The notes beneath the pieces are model-generated. The model searched no databases. It was not told the DNA's origin and saw only the letters and a program-made list of their open reading frames with translations. From contig VGLL01000009.1 in assembly GCA_016866735.1 (NCBI GenBank), positions 1-18,216 on the forward strand: 18,216 nucleotides of DNA, written 5' to 3'. The position numbers were made by a program, and so were the translations under genes. Below, piece by piece: positions 1-7,932 of the stretch (position 1 is its first letter; the number at the start of each line of letters is the position of its first letter). Source of the DNA: Candidatus Shapirobacteria bacterium (GTDB taxonomy: Bacteria; Patescibacteriota; Microgenomatia; VGLL01).

Positions 1-201
1 GCAGAAGAAACCTTAAAAATTGAGTTTATCTTATCGCAAATTGCCAATGAGGAAAAAATTATCGTTGACCCAAAAGAGATTGAGGCATTTATTGCCGCAA
101 TAAAAGACGAAAAAGAAAGAGAGGCCCTAGAAACTCAAAAATATCTCATTGCCCAAATTATCCGCCGCAGAAAGACATTTGACTTTTTACTAAATTTTTG
201 A
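1..201 (+). CDS. tig: Trigger factor, C-terminal fragment
   Basis: Only the last 66 codons are present; the reading frame is open from the first base and stops at TGA 199-201. The peptide is highly charged and helical, with a segment LKIEFILSQIANEEKIIV followed near the end by YLIAQIIRRRKTFDFL. This matches the end of the helical C-terminal (substrate-cradle) domain of trigger factor, where 'LK..L.L..IA..E.I.V' and a terminal 'L...K..DFL' are typical. Trigger factor is the ribosome-bound chaperone that meets nascent chains at the exit tunnel. The identification comes from a short tail only; other coiled helical proteins cannot be fully excluded. A 35-base gap separates it from the next gene. 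Confidence 0.72.
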   Translation, partial: AEETLKIEFILSQIANEEKIIVDPKEIEAFIAAIKDEKEREALETQKYLIAQIIRRRKTFDFLLNF

Positions 202-228
202 TATGCTTGTCCCATAATTACTTAATAT
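198..228 (+). promoter_or_regulatory. Possible promoter of the DUF5660 gene
   Basis: TTGATA (198-203), overlapping the trigger factor stop, and TAATAT (223-228) are separated by 19 bases. The predicted transcription start falls at about 235-237, on the GTG start codon, and no Shine-Dalgarno sequence is visible. If real, the mRNA would be leaderless. The long spacer makes this a weak call. Confidence 0.3.
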
Positions 229-236
229 AAATAAGT

Positions 237-815
237 GTGGGAAAGATAAGTCAAAGAAAGAAATTTCCAGAACCAAGGGGTGCGGATGATTTTCTGGAAG
301 CAATCAAAGACTTAGGTCCCGCTAATTACCCCCCCAAAAAGAACCAGGGCAGGGGAGAGATTACTCGGGGCGCGTCAGTCAATTTGGGCGGGTTTGCCGA
401 GCAAGCCGAAGCGCTCGAGAAAAGATACCAGGAACGCTTTTATCTGCAAGCCGAAAGGATTAGGCGAGAAGAAAGGCTTGTTTACGACGGCAAGGAACGC
501 CAAATTTTGTTACAGACCAAGGCACTACAGGAAGAGCTAAGTCAGCTGGCAAAGGCAACGGATAATCTCGGGAAGGAAGTTGAAATTGCCACTTTTCAGA
601 CGCCAGTTAGTCCTGGTATCTACCACGTTTCATTTTTTGAAAAGCTAAGGGCATTTATAAAAGTTTTTAAGAGCAAAATTGATAGCTCGGCCGCCTGGTT
701 ATCGGCTTTTAATGCCCGGGCGAAAAAGAAAAATTACTATTGGGGTCAAGTTAAGAAATCAGGCAGCAAATTCATGCTCTCCGCCGACCGCTACATGGCA
801 ACCCAGGCAGGATAA
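237..815 (+). CDS. DUF5660 family protein (CPR-associated, unknown function)
   Basis: This 192-residue basic protein starts with GTG; no better in-frame start is visible and there is no clear Shine-Dalgarno sequence. Residues about 50-115 form a charged region likely to be a coiled coil (EQAEALEKRYQERF, then REERLVYDGKERQ). A more hydrophobic C-terminal block follows, rich in Tyr, Phe and Lys, ending in KFMLSADRYMATQAG. I recognise this terminal block as resembling DUF5660, a domain known mainly from candidate phyla, whose function is not established. There is no signal peptide, membrane segment or catalytic motif. It sits between trigger factor and tRNA-Val, so context gives no clear role. 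The family assignment is from memory of the C-terminal motif. Confidence 0.6.
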   Translation: MGKISQRKKFPEPRGADDFLEAIKDLGPANYPPKKNQGRGEITRGASVNLGGFAEQAEALEKRYQERFYLQAERIRREERLVYDGKERQILLQTKALQEELSQLAKATDNLGKEVEIATFQTPVSPGIYHVSFFEKLRAFIKVFKSKIDSSAAWLSAFNARAKKKNYYWGQVKKSGSKFMLSADRYMATQAG

Positions 816-832
816 TCTTTCCCTTTACATTT

Positions 833-859
833 TTGCCTTAACTTAGTAATATTTATAAT
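833..859 (+). promoter_or_regulatory. Probable promoter for tRNA-Val
   Basis: A perfect TATAAT lies at 854-859. The upstream element is weak: TTGCCT at 833-838 with a short 15-base spacer, or TTTTGC at 831-836 with 17. The predicted transcription start (about 866-867) coincides with the first base of the mature tRNA. Confidence 0.45.
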
Positions 860-866
860 GTAGCTT

Positions 867-940
867 GGGCACGTAGCTCAGTTGGTTAGAGCGTTTCGTT
901 GACATCGAAAAGGTCGGAGGTTCGAATCCTCCCGGGCCCA
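867..940 (+). tRNA. tRNA-Val (anticodon GAC)
   Basis: The cloverleaf is complete. The acceptor strand GGGCACG pairs with CGGGCCC except for an A5/G68 mismatch. The D arm is GCTC/GAGC, and the anticodon stem TTTCG/CGAAA holds the loop TTGACAT, giving anticodon GAC (Val). The T stem GGAGG/CCTCC holds TTCGAAT, and the discriminator is A. The terminal CCA is not encoded (the next bases are CCC), so a CCA-adding enzyme is needed. It lies 51 bases upstream of thrS on the same strand with no terminator, so the two are probably co-transcribed. Confidence 0.94.
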
Positions 941-947
941 CCCATTC

Positions 948-966
948 GCCCTCCGATTCGGAGGGC
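948..966 (+). repeat. Perfect 8-bp hairpin between tRNA-Val and thrS
   Basis: GCCCTCCG (948-955), a 3-base ATT loop, and CGGAGGGC (959-966). No T-tract follows, so it is not an intrinsic terminator. It is followed by CTCAGGGC, which on the other strand reads GCCCTGAG. This resembles the start of the CCTGAG..CGAAGG element found twice later in the window, so it may be a dispersed genomic palindrome inserted in the spacer. It would form at the 5' end of the thrS mRNA after tRNA 3' processing. Confidence 0.6.
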
Positions 967-991
967 TCAGGGCAAGCACCTGACAGACAAA

Positions 992-2773
992 ATGAAAAAA
1001 GAAGAGGAAAACCTAGAAATAATGAGGCATAGCGCCGAGCATGTTTTGACTCAGGCAATACTTGGGCTTTTCCCCGGAATAAAAATGGCCATGGGGCCGG
1101 CCACCGCTGAAGGATTCTATTTCGATTTTGATCCCGGAGAGATAAAGATATCAGAATCAGACTTTCCCAATATTGAAGGGGAAATAAAAAGGATTATTAA
1201 GGCAAATCTACCGATCAGAAAAGAGGAGATTTCTGTCGAAGAAGCACGAAAACTTTTTAAGGAAAACCAATATAAACAAGAGTGGCTTGATGGTATTGGG
1301 CGGCGAGGGGAGAAAGCGACTATTTATTGGACAGGTGGAGAATTTGTTGATCTCTGCGCCGGCCCGCATGTCGAATCTACGGGTAAAATAGGTCCTTTCA
1401 AACTATTGTCGATTGCTGGTGCCTACTGGCATGGGGATGAGAAAAATAAAATGCTCACGAGAATTTACGGAACATGCTTTCCGACACAAAAGGAACTTGA
1501 TTACTATCTTTGGCAACAGGAAGAAGCCAAAAAACGAGATCACCGAAAATTAAATCAGTCGCTAAAGCTTTATTTTCTTTCCGATGAACTAGGCCAGGGG
1601 TTAGCTACTCTCCTACCCAATGGCGCAATTATTGCTGAAGAATTAGAAAAATGGGCTAAAGAAACAGAGAAAAAATGGGGCTACGATAGGGTGCTAACAC
1701 CGCATATCGCCTCAGAAAATATTTTCAAAATATCAGGGCACGTTCCTTACTACTTAGAAAGTATGTATCCCCCTATGCACATGGCAGAAAAGGAACAAGC
1801 AGAAAAGGATGATTATTATCTAAAGCCAATGAATTGCGCTGGCCATCATCTTGTGTTTAAATCTGAGCCGAGAAGTTATCGCGATTTACCACTAAGGATT
1901 GCCGAGTATGGAGCCGTTTATCGTTACGAAAAAGCCGGAGAACTCCATGGCATTATGAGAATACGCGGGCCTATTCATCAAAATGATGCTCATATATTTT
2001 GTGCGGAAGATCAGGCCGAGGAGGAATTTAAGAATGTAATGGAACTTCACAAATACTATTACGAAAAACTGGGCTTAACGGAGAAAGACTATTACCTCTC
2101 CTTTGCCATAAGAGACCCAAAAAATAAAAAGAAATATCTAGGCAATGATGAGATTTGGGAAAAAGCAGAAAGTATCGCTTTAAAATATATAAAGAGAACT
2201 AAAATTCCCTACGAAATAGAATTGGGGGGGGCGGCTTTTTACGGACCAAAGATTGACTTTAATATTAAAACTGTGACGGGCAAGGTATTTTCCGCCTCAA
2301 CAAATCAGCTCGATTTCTTCCTGCCACGCGCTTTTGGCCTAAAATATACCGACAAAGACGGGAAAGAGAAAGTACCGGTTTGCATTCACCGCGCCCCCCT
2401 AGGTGCCCATGTAAGATTTGTGGCTTTTCTAACGGAACATTTCGCCGGTGCGTTTCCGGTCTGGCTAGCTCCTGTTCAATCAATGGTCATTCCTATTGCA
2501 GACAGGCATGTTAATTATGCGCAATCAGTGAGCGCGAAACTTCAAGGCCAAGAAATCCGTGCCGAGCTTGACAACCGCGATGAAACTACCTCAGCCAAGA
2601 TCAGAGATGCAGAAATGCAAAAGATACCCTACATTGTCGTTGTTGGCGATAGAGAGATTAAGGCAAATTCTGTTAATATAAGAGTTCGTGGCGAAAAGGT
2701 CTTGGGGGAAATGTCTCTCGAAAAATTTACTAATCTTATAAAAGAGGATATTGCAACCAAAAGGCAAATCTGA
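992..2773 (+). CDS. thrS: Threonyl-tRNA synthetase, lacking the TGS domain
   Basis: ThrRS attaches threonine to tRNA-Thr in the cytoplasm. From ATG 992 the protein has 593 residues, against about 640 in E. coli. It begins almost directly at the N2 editing domain, with HSAEH at residues 13-17 and CAGPH near 120-125, both in the editing pocket. The class II core follows, with KPMNCAGHH near 280 carrying the zinc-binding Cys, RYEKAGELHG and NDAHIFC. The motif 3 region is IHRAPLGAHVRF, where classical enzymes read 'IHRA..GS.ERF'. The C-terminal anticodon-binding domain begins near FPVWLAPVQ. The frame is open back to 899, but those codons lie over tRNA-Val and the hairpin, so ATG 992 is preferred; Shine-Dalgarno is weak. 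The absent TGS domain is the main oddity. infC follows after 21 bases. Confidence 0.96.
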   Translation: MKKEEENLEIMRHSAEHVLTQAILGLFPGIKMAMGPATAEGFYFDFDPGEIKISESDFPNIEGEIKRIIKANLPIRKEEISVEEARKLFKENQYKQEWLDGIGRRGEKATIYWTGGEFVDLCAGPHVESTGKIGPFKLLSIAGAYWHGDEKNKMLTRIYGTCFPTQKELDYYLWQQEEAKKRDHRKLNQSLKLYFLSDELGQGLATLLPNGAIIAEELEKWAKETEKKWGYDRVLTPHIASENIFKISGHVPYYLESMYPPMHMAEKEQAEKDDYYLKPMNCAGHHLVFKSEPRSYRDLPLRIAEYGAVYRYEKAGELHGIMRIRGPIHQNDAHIFCAEDQAEEEFKNVMELHKYYYEKLGLTEKDYYLSFAIRDPKNKKKYLGNDEIWEKAESIALKYIKRTKIPYEIELGGAAFYGPKIDFNIKTVTGKVFSASTNQLDFFLPRAFGLKYTDKDGKEKVPVCIHRAPLGAHVRFVAFLTEHFAGAFPVWLAPVQSMVIPIADRHVNYAQSVSAKLQGQEIRAELDNRDETTSAKIRDAEMQKIPYIVVVGDREIKANSVNIRVRGEKVLGEMSLEKFTNLIKEDIATKRQI

Positions 2774-2794
2774 TAAATTAAAGAAAACTTTTGA

Positions 2795-3334
2795 GTGCTT
2801 AAGAAATTTTATTGCATAAACCAGTATATTCAGGCAAAAGAGCTACGGGTTGTTGACGAAAAAGGGAAACAGGTTGGGATTTTGCCTCTCGAGAAGGCGC
2901 TTGAGCAAGCCCGGGAACAAGGAGTTGATTTAGTCGAGGTGGCAGCGGCGGCAAATCCGCCGGTAGCCAGGCTAATCGATTTCAAGAAGTTTATTTATCT
3001 AGAAAAGAAAAAAGCCCAGGGAGAGAAAAGGGGCGTAAAAACCAGCGAATTAAAAGAAATAAGGTTAACACCCTTTATTGGCAAGGCCGACCTTGACTTT
3101 CGCGTCAAGAAAGGAGAGGGTTACCTTAAAGAAGGCAACAGGCTTAAGGCAACGGTGTTCTTTACTGGCCGGCAGATTGCCCACAAAGAATTTGGCGTAG
3201 AAGTGCTTAAAAGGTATCTTGAGGCTCTGGCGGCCTGGGGTAAGCCTGAAGGAGAACCGAAATGGCTCGGAAAAACATTTTTTACTATTATTGTTCCGGA
3301 GAAAAAGGATAAAAATGCCAAAGTTCAAAACTAG
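2795..3334 (+). CDS. infC: Translation initiation factor IF-3
   Basis: IF-3 binds the 30S subunit, blocks premature 50S joining and checks the initiator tRNA-start codon pairing. The 179-residue protein has the N-domain pattern INQYIQAKELRVVDEKGKQ, then VDLVEVAAAANPPVARLIDF, the linker KKAQGEKRGVKTSELKEIRL, and the C-domain with KKGEGYLKEGNRLKATVFFTGRQ. The start is taken as GTG 2795, immediately after an in-frame TGA; no ATG is available before the conserved region. Non-AUG initiation is characteristic of infC (AUU in E. coli), where it supports self-regulation; whether GTG does so here is inference. The 3' end overlaps rpmI by 20 bases, which suggests translational coupling. Confidence 0.95.
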   Translation: MLKKFYCINQYIQAKELRVVDEKGKQVGILPLEKALEQAREQGVDLVEVAAAANPPVARLIDFKKFIYLEKKKAQGEKRGVKTSELKEIRLTPFIGKADLDFRVKKGEGYLKEGNRLKATVFFTGRQIAHKEFGVEVLKRYLEALAAWGKPEGEPKWLGKTFFTIIVPEKKDKNAKVQN

Positions 3335-3509
3335 AAAATCAATATTACGCAGATTCAGAATTACAAAAACCGGGAAAGTAATTTCGGGCTCAAGCTTTTC
3401 TAGGCATCTAAGGAAAGCGAAAAATAAATCGCAGATTAGGCGCCTGAAGAGAGGCTTTCGGGCGGAAGGGAAAATGGCCAAGAAAATAAAGAAAATTCTG
3501 GGAGGATAA
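3315..3509 (+). CDS. rpmI: 50S ribosomal protein L35
   Basis: L35 is a small basic protein of the large ribosomal subunit. The 64-residue sequence begins MPKFKTRKSILRRFRITKTGK and continues with an Arg/Lys-rich stretch including LRKAKNKSQIRRLKRG, as expected for L35, whose usual length is about 65. The start is ATG 3315 because the family begins with MPK(M/F)KT; the frame is open further upstream but that part lies inside infC. AGGAT just upstream, within infC, can serve as ribosome binding site. The order infC-rpmI-rplT is widely conserved. Confidence 0.95.
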   Translation: MPKFKTRKSILRRFRITKTGKVISGSSFSRHLRKAKNKSQIRRLKRGFRAEGKMAKKIKKILGG

Positions 3510-3510
3510 G

Positions 3511-3855
3511 ATGAGAGTAAAATCACCGCGGATTAAACGTCACAAGAAAATACTTAAGCTCGCTAAAGGCTACCGGATGACGAAGCACCGGCTTTATAAA
3601 GTGGCGAGAGAAGCTGTTCTCCATGCCGGGCAATACGCCTATGACGGCCGCAAACTAAGAAAGCGGGATTTTCGCCGGCTCTGGATTACCAGAATTAATG
3701 CCGCCCTCTCGGAAACAGGCGTAAACTATCAGGACTTTATTCACGGCCTGAAAGCGGCCAGAATTGACCTTGACCGGAAAATTCTCGCGGATCTTGCGGT
3801 TTCTGACCCAGAAGCGATTAAGGTAATTCTTGCTAAGCTTGATACTGCCACTTGA
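3511..3855 (+). CDS. rplT: 50S ribosomal protein L20
   Basis: L20 is an early assembly protein that binds 23S rRNA. The 114-residue protein matches full-length L20: MRVKSPRIKRHKKILKLAKG, the basic N-terminal extension, then RKRDFRRLWITRINAA and a C-terminal globular part with YQDFIHGLKAARIDLDRKIL. The ribosome binding site GGAGGAT overlaps the stop of rpmI, one base away, so the two are translationally coupled. In E. coli L20 represses its own operon by binding an rRNA-like mRNA structure; I see no obvious equivalent in the short spacers here. The stop codon TGA lies inside the -35 box of the next promoter. Confidence 0.97.
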   Translation: MRVKSPRIKRHKKILKLAKGYRMTKHRLYKVAREAVLHAGQYAYDGRKLRKRDFRRLWITRINAALSETGVNYQDFIHGLKAARIDLDRKILADLAVSDPEAIKVILAKLDTAT

Positions 3856-3880
3856 CAAGCTACCGATAGTCTGTTAGAAA
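3852..3880 (+). promoter_or_regulatory. Promoter for the oxidoreductase-purB-purA genes
   Basis: TTGACA (3852-3857) is separated by 17 bases from TAGAAA (3875-3880, 4 of 6 matches to TATAAT). The -35 box includes the stop codon of rplT. Transcription would start near 3887, giving a leader of about 32 bases that contains the hairpin at 3892-3915. Confidence 0.6.
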
Positions 3881-3891
3881 ATAATAAAGGG

Positions 3892-3916
3892 AAAGCCCCC
3901 AGGAATGGGGGATTTT
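3892..3916 (+). terminator. Terminator-like hairpin before the oxidoreductase gene
   Basis: AAA-G-CCCCC (3892-3900), a 6-base loop, and GGGGG-A-TTT (3907-3915) form a stem followed directly by a T run. It fits a rho-independent terminator for thrS-infC-rpmI-rplT. Its GGGGGAT arm is also the only Shine-Dalgarno-like sequence upstream of ATG 3919, so in transcripts from the promoter at 3852-3880 the stem would hide the ribosome binding site. Confidence 0.6.
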
Positions 3917-3918
3917 TA

Positions 3919-5280
3919 ATGGCCAAAAGCAAGCTTTATGACTGCATCATCGTCGGCGCCGGCCCAGCCGGCCTCTTTGCGGCTTACGAGTTAACAAGAA
4001 AAAAGCCCTCTCTGAGTGTCGCTATTATTGAGCGAGGAGATTTAGTTGAGAATAGAGAGTCGAGGGAACTTATGAGTGGCGTGGGGGGAACAGGAGCTTT
4101 TTCTGACGGAAAACTGCATTTTACTCCCGTTCTTTCCCACGAGAAGATGTTCCACCTTTATAGCCCGGCGGAATATCAGTTATTTTTGGATGAAGTCGAT
4201 AAGATTTTTCAATCTTTTGGTGTTAATGCGCCCCTCACGCCCACGCGAATGGAACAAGCCGACGAGCTGGTGGAAGAGTGCAGAAAAAAAGGCGTTAGAC
4301 TTTTTGTTAGAAAGGCAAGACACGTTGGTTCCGACTTACTCCCAAAGATTATTCTAAAATTTCAAAAATATCTTGCCCGGAGGGGAGTTTGCTTCATAAC
4401 AAACTCCGAGGCGGCTGATCTTATTATTAAAAATTCTTCTTGTTGCGGAGCGATTATTGCCGGCGGCACAAGTATAAACGCGAAAGCTGTTCTTTTAGCC
4501 CCCGGTAGGTATGGCGCCAAGTGGCTTCAGGAGATATGTACGAAAAATAAAATACCTTATACGTTCGACAAAATTGAGATCGGCGTACGCGTAGAGTTTC
4601 CCGCAGGTATAATGAAAAAATTTACGGACGTAATGTACGAGTCAATTTTTATGGTTTATACCCCAACTTTTGATGACGTTGTGAGAACCTTTTGTCCCTG
4701 CCCAAACGGCTATGTGGCCAGAGAAGATTACGATGGCTTTTTTAGTGTCAACGGCCATTCTAACTCAGATAATCAAGGACCGAACTCAAATTTCGCCTTA
4801 GTCTGCGAAGTAAGTTTAACTAAGCCCGTGGAGAATACAATTTCCTATGCCTTATCTATTGCTAAGCTGGCCTCAACTATTGGCGGAAACAGGCCGATAC
4901 TTCAACGCTTGGCTGATTTTAAAAAAGGGCGGCGAAGTACCTGGGAAAGGATCAAGAAAAGCGACGTTTTACCCAGCTTCACCGAAGTTACGCCAGGAGA
5001 TATCTCAATGGCCTTACCTTATAGAATAGTGGTGAATATAAAGGAAGCGTTGGATAATCTTGACCAGGTTATGCCGGGGCTAAACTCTGGCTCCACATTG
5101 CTTTACGCTCCAGAAATCAAGTTGCGGTCCTCCAAAATCGAAACCAGTAATAATTTAGAAACTAATATCGGAGGTTTATTTGTGGCCGGAGATGCGGCTG
5201 GCCTTTCTGGCAGTATTACGGGCGCTGCCGTCACCGGTCTTGTTGCCGGCAGGGGAATGTTAAATAAATTTAGCAAATAA
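3919..5280 (+). CDS. FAD-dependent dehydrogenase, COG2509-like
   Basis: The 453-residue protein begins with a Rossmann FAD-binding signature, YDCIIVGAGPAGLFAAYEL, with GxGxxG at residues 13-18. ERGDLVENR follows, then a Gly-rich segment SGVGGTGAFSDGK typical of the COG2509 'uncharacterized FAD-dependent dehydrogenase' group. The C-terminus carries the second flavin contact, IGGLFVAGDAAGLSGSITGAAVTG. There is no signal peptide or membrane segment, so it should be cytoplasmic. The substrate is unknown for this family. Start ATG 3919 is preceded by a GGGGGAT ribosome-binding sequence that lies within a hairpin. purB starts one base after the stop, so the gene is the first member of an oxidoreductase-purB-purA operon. 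The family call is firm at the FAD-oxidoreductase level and moderate for the subgroup. Confidence 0.85.
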   Translation: MAKSKLYDCIIVGAGPAGLFAAYELTRKKPSLSVAIIERGDLVENRESRELMSGVGGTGAFSDGKLHFTPVLSHEKMFHLYSPAEYQLFLDEVDKIFQSFGVNAPLTPTRMEQADELVEECRKKGVRLFVRKARHVGSDLLPKIILKFQKYLARRGVCFITNSEAADLIIKNSSCCGAIIAGGTSINAKAVLLAPGRYGAKWLQEICTKNKIPYTFDKIEIGVRVEFPAGIMKKFTDVMYESIFMVYTPTFDDVVRTFCPCPNGYVAREDYDGFFSVNGHSNSDNQGPNSNFALVCEVSLTKPVENTISYALSIAKLASTIGGNRPILQRLADFKKGRRSTWERIKKSDVLPSFTEVTPGDISMALPYRIVVNIKEALDNLDQVMPGLNSGSTLLYAPEIKLRSSKIETSNNLETNIGGLFVAGDAAGLSGSITGAAVTGLVAGRGMLNKFSK

Positions 5281-5281
5281 T

Positions 5282-6673
5282 ATGTCCCTTTCAGAACTAA
5301 CAGCAATTTCCCCCATCGATGGGCGCTATCGAAAAAATGTTATTGCCCTGGGTGACTATTTTTCTGAATTTGCATATATGCGTTATCGAATTTTGATCGA
5401 GGTCGAATACACGATAGCCCTACTCAATATTCTCAAAAGAAGAAAGCTGACCCTAAATGATAAGAAAAGATGGCGAGCGATATATCAGAAATTTAATAGC
5501 GAGGATGCCTTCAAAATTTCTGCCGCTGATTCTACCTGGGATACAACGAAACAGAAGGTCACCCGCCACGATTTTAAGTCAATCCAATATTATCTTAATG
5601 ATAAGCTTCACAAATTAGGATATGGTGTTTATGTGCCATTTGTGCATTTTGGTCTAACCACCTACGATATTACCATTCCTGCTTATGGCTTAGCGCTTAA
5701 GGAAAGTCGGGATAAAATAATTTACCCGGCGGTTCTAAACCTATTATTAGTTCTGAAACAAAAAGCAAAAATTTGGGCGAACATTTTGCTATTGGGACGA
5801 ACTCACGGGCAACCGGCGGTACCAACAACCATTGGAAAAGAAATAAAGAACTTTGAGGCCAGAGTTGAGAAAGTTCTCGAACAGATTAGGGAATTTCGAT
5901 TCGAGGCCAAGCTTGATGGGGCAGTTGGAAATTTTAACGCCCTAGTTGCTGCCTATTCGGAAATCGATTGGATAAAATTCTCCGATAAATTTCTGCTGGC
6001 TTTGGGGTTAACCCCAAATCATGTTACCACCCAAATTTTGCCTTACGATAATTGGCTACAGTACTTTTCCGCGTTAAAACTCCTAAATAACGTTTTAATT
6101 GGTTTTTGCCAAGATGTTTGGCGGTATATTAGCGATGATTATTTAGTGCAGATTCCTAAATCCGACGAGACTGGATCTTCAACAATGCCGCAGAAAGTTA
6201 ACCCGATTGATTTTGAAAATGCCGAGGGCAATTTGGGAGTCGCCAATAGTTTATTTGAATTCTATGAAAGAAAATTACCGATTAGCCGTTTGCAAAGAGA
6301 TCTGTCCGACTCAACAGTGAAGCGGACTTTTGGGGTAGCCTTAGCCCACAGCCTATTTGCCTACCAAAATATTATTTCCGGGCTGGGAAAAATTACACCA
6401 AATGAAAAAAAAATTAACCAAGAGCTGGAGGGCCACTGGGAAATAATTACAGAGGGAATTCAAACAATTCTGCGCACCGAAGGCGTAGTAGATGCTTATG
6501 AAAAATTAAAAAAGCTTACCCGCGGCAAAAAGGTTACTAAAGGAATACTAGATAGATTTGTAAATAATCTCTCGGTTGATCCTAGAACAAAGGGTGTATT
6601 ACGAAAACTCTCCCCACTTAATTACATTGGCTTAGCAAAGAAAATTGCAATGGAGAACACTAATGCTCATTAG
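5282..6673 (+). CDS. purB: Adenylosuccinate lyase
   Basis: PurB splits adenylosuccinate to AMP and fumarate (and SAICAR to AICAR where the full pathway exists). The 463-residue protein has LTAISPIDGRYRKNV at the N-terminus, typical of E. coli-type PurB, the TWDTTK and GLTTYDI regions, the catalytic-region GRTHGQPAVPTT, and the family signature GSSTMPQKVNPIDFENAEGN near residues 297-316, which holds the catalytic flexible-loop serine. It starts one base after the oxidoreductase stop and overlaps purA by 11 bases. No earlier purine-pathway gene is in the window; together PurA and PurB convert IMP to AMP, which would fit a salvage-based purine economy. Confidence 0.96.
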   Translation: MSLSELTAISPIDGRYRKNVIALGDYFSEFAYMRYRILIEVEYTIALLNILKRRKLTLNDKKRWRAIYQKFNSEDAFKISAADSTWDTTKQKVTRHDFKSIQYYLNDKLHKLGYGVYVPFVHFGLTTYDITIPAYGLALKESRDKIIYPAVLNLLLVLKQKAKIWANILLLGRTHGQPAVPTTIGKEIKNFEARVEKVLEQIREFRFEAKLDGAVGNFNALVAAYSEIDWIKFSDKFLLALGLTPNHVTTQILPYDNWLQYFSALKLLNNVLIGFCQDVWRYISDDYLVQIPKSDETGSSTMPQKVNPIDFENAEGNLGVANSLFEFYERKLPISRLQRDLSDSTVKRTFGVALAHSLFAYQNIISGLGKITPNEKKINQELEGHWEIITEGIQTILRTEGVVDAYEKLKKLTRGKKVTKGILDRFVNNLSVDPRTKGVLRKLSPLNYIGLAKKIAMENTNAH

Positions 6674-7928
6674 CGTTTTTGGCGCCCAATGGGGCGATGA
6701 AGGAAAAGGCAAGATTGTTGATTTATTATCCGAAAATGCGGACTTTGTCGTTCGTTTTCACGGAGGGAACAACGCCGGCCACACCGTTGTAAATAAATTT
6801 GGAAAATTTCCTCTTCATCTTGTCCCTTCGGGAATTTGCAACCCAAAGGCAAGGTGCCTTATCACTAATGGCGTAATTCTTGATCTTGAGGTACTTCTAA
6901 AAGAGATTAAGCTATTAGACGATTCTGAAATCAAAATGAAGGGCCGCCTATTAATCTCTCCGCGTTGCCATCTAATTATGCCTTATCACAAAATTCTTGA
7001 CAAACTTTATGAAGAGGCAAAAGGGAAAATAAAAACAGGAACAACTGGTAGGGGAATAGGACCTACTTATGCAGATAAGGTAAGTTATAACGGCATCAGG
7101 GTTTTTGATTTATTAAATCCCAACCTTTTTGCGCTAAAGTTAAAAACTCAGCTATTAATTAAAAATAGGATTATAAAATCGTTAGGTGGCGAGATCTTGC
7201 ATTTTCAAAAAATATTTGATGAATTTAGCCACTACCGTATCGGAATTAAGCCCTATATTAATGAAACATTAACCATTCTCCAAAAGGCGGTCACCCAAGA
7301 AAAAAAAGTTTTATTTGAAGGGGCACACGGTTTTTTTCTAGATAATGACTGGGGGACGTATCCATTTTGCACGGCCTCTGCTATAGTTCCCGGCTCAATT
7401 AACTCAACGTGCGGATTACCTATAATTCCAGAAAGAATAATCGCCATCGCCAAGGCCTATACAACACGCGTGGGGGAGGGGCCATTTCCCACGGAGTTAA
7501 ACAACAGCCTCGGAAATCTAATAAGAGAAAGAGGCAATGAATTTGGAACAACTACTGGCAGACCTAGGCGCTGCGGCTGGTTCGATGCAGAAATGGTGCG
7601 CTTTGCCTGCAAGATATGCGGAGCAAGCGAAGTAGCCTTGACAAAGTTAGACATATTGGACGACTTCAAGGAAATAAAAATTTGTACTGGCTATAACTTT
7701 AAGGGCAAAAGAGCAAATTACGCAGATGGGGACGCCAATTTTTTTGCAAAGGTTAAGCCTATCTACAAGATTTTACCAGGATGGAAGACTTCAACTGACA
7801 CGATTAGAAACTGGGGAAGTTTACCTACGCGGGCTAAGATGTATATTCAGGAGTTAGAAAAACAAATCGGCACAAAGATTTCCTATATTTCTGTCGGCCC
7901 CGAAAGGGAAGCCATAATTAAAAAGTGA
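6663..7928 (+). CDS. purA: Adenylosuccinate synthetase
   Basis: PurA condenses IMP and aspartate, using GTP, to form adenylosuccinate, the substrate of the preceding PurB. The 421-residue protein carries GAQWGDEGKGKIVD (catalytic Asp at residue 12), HGGNNAGHTVV (catalytic His at 40), TTGRGIGPTYADK, FEGAHGFFLDNDWGTYPF, TTTGRPRRCGWFD, and the guanine-binding-side TKLDILDD and VGPEREAII. Start ATG 6663 gives the usual N-terminus; the upstream in-frame ATG at 6645 would add six residues and lacks the GGAG ribosome binding site at 6651-6654. It overlaps the end of purB, so the two are coupled. A new promoter begins five bases after the stop. Confidence 0.96.
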   Translation: MLISVFGAQWGDEGKGKIVDLLSENADFVVRFHGGNNAGHTVVNKFGKFPLHLVPSGICNPKARCLITNGVILDLEVLLKEIKLLDDSEIKMKGRLLISPRCHLIMPYHKILDKLYEEAKGKIKTGTTGRGIGPTYADKVSYNGIRVFDLLNPNLFALKLKTQLLIKNRIIKSLGGEILHFQKIFDEFSHYRIGIKPYINETLTILQKAVTQEKKVLFEGAHGFFLDNDWGTYPFCTASAIVPGSINSTCGLPIIPERIIAIAKAYTTRVGEGPFPTELNNSLGNLIRERGNEFGTTTGRPRRCGWFDAEMVRFACKICGASEVALTKLDILDDFKEIKICTGYNFKGKRANYADGDANFFAKVKPIYKILPGWKTSTDTIRNWGSLPTRAKMYIQELEKQIGTKISYISVGPEREAIIKK

Positions 7929-7932
7929 CTAC

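Noticed and set aside
899..991. N-terminal extension of thrS upstream of ATG 992
   Set aside because: These codons translate the 3' half of tRNA-Val and the hairpin; the family start fits ATG 992.
843..1058. Minus-strand ORF across tRNA-Val and the thrS start
   Set aside because: It is the reverse of the tRNA and the palindrome; no ribosome binding site or family resemblance.
3065..3526. Minus-strand ORFs opposite infC-rpmI
   Set aside because: Shadows of highly basic ribosomal-protein coding; low-complexity translation.
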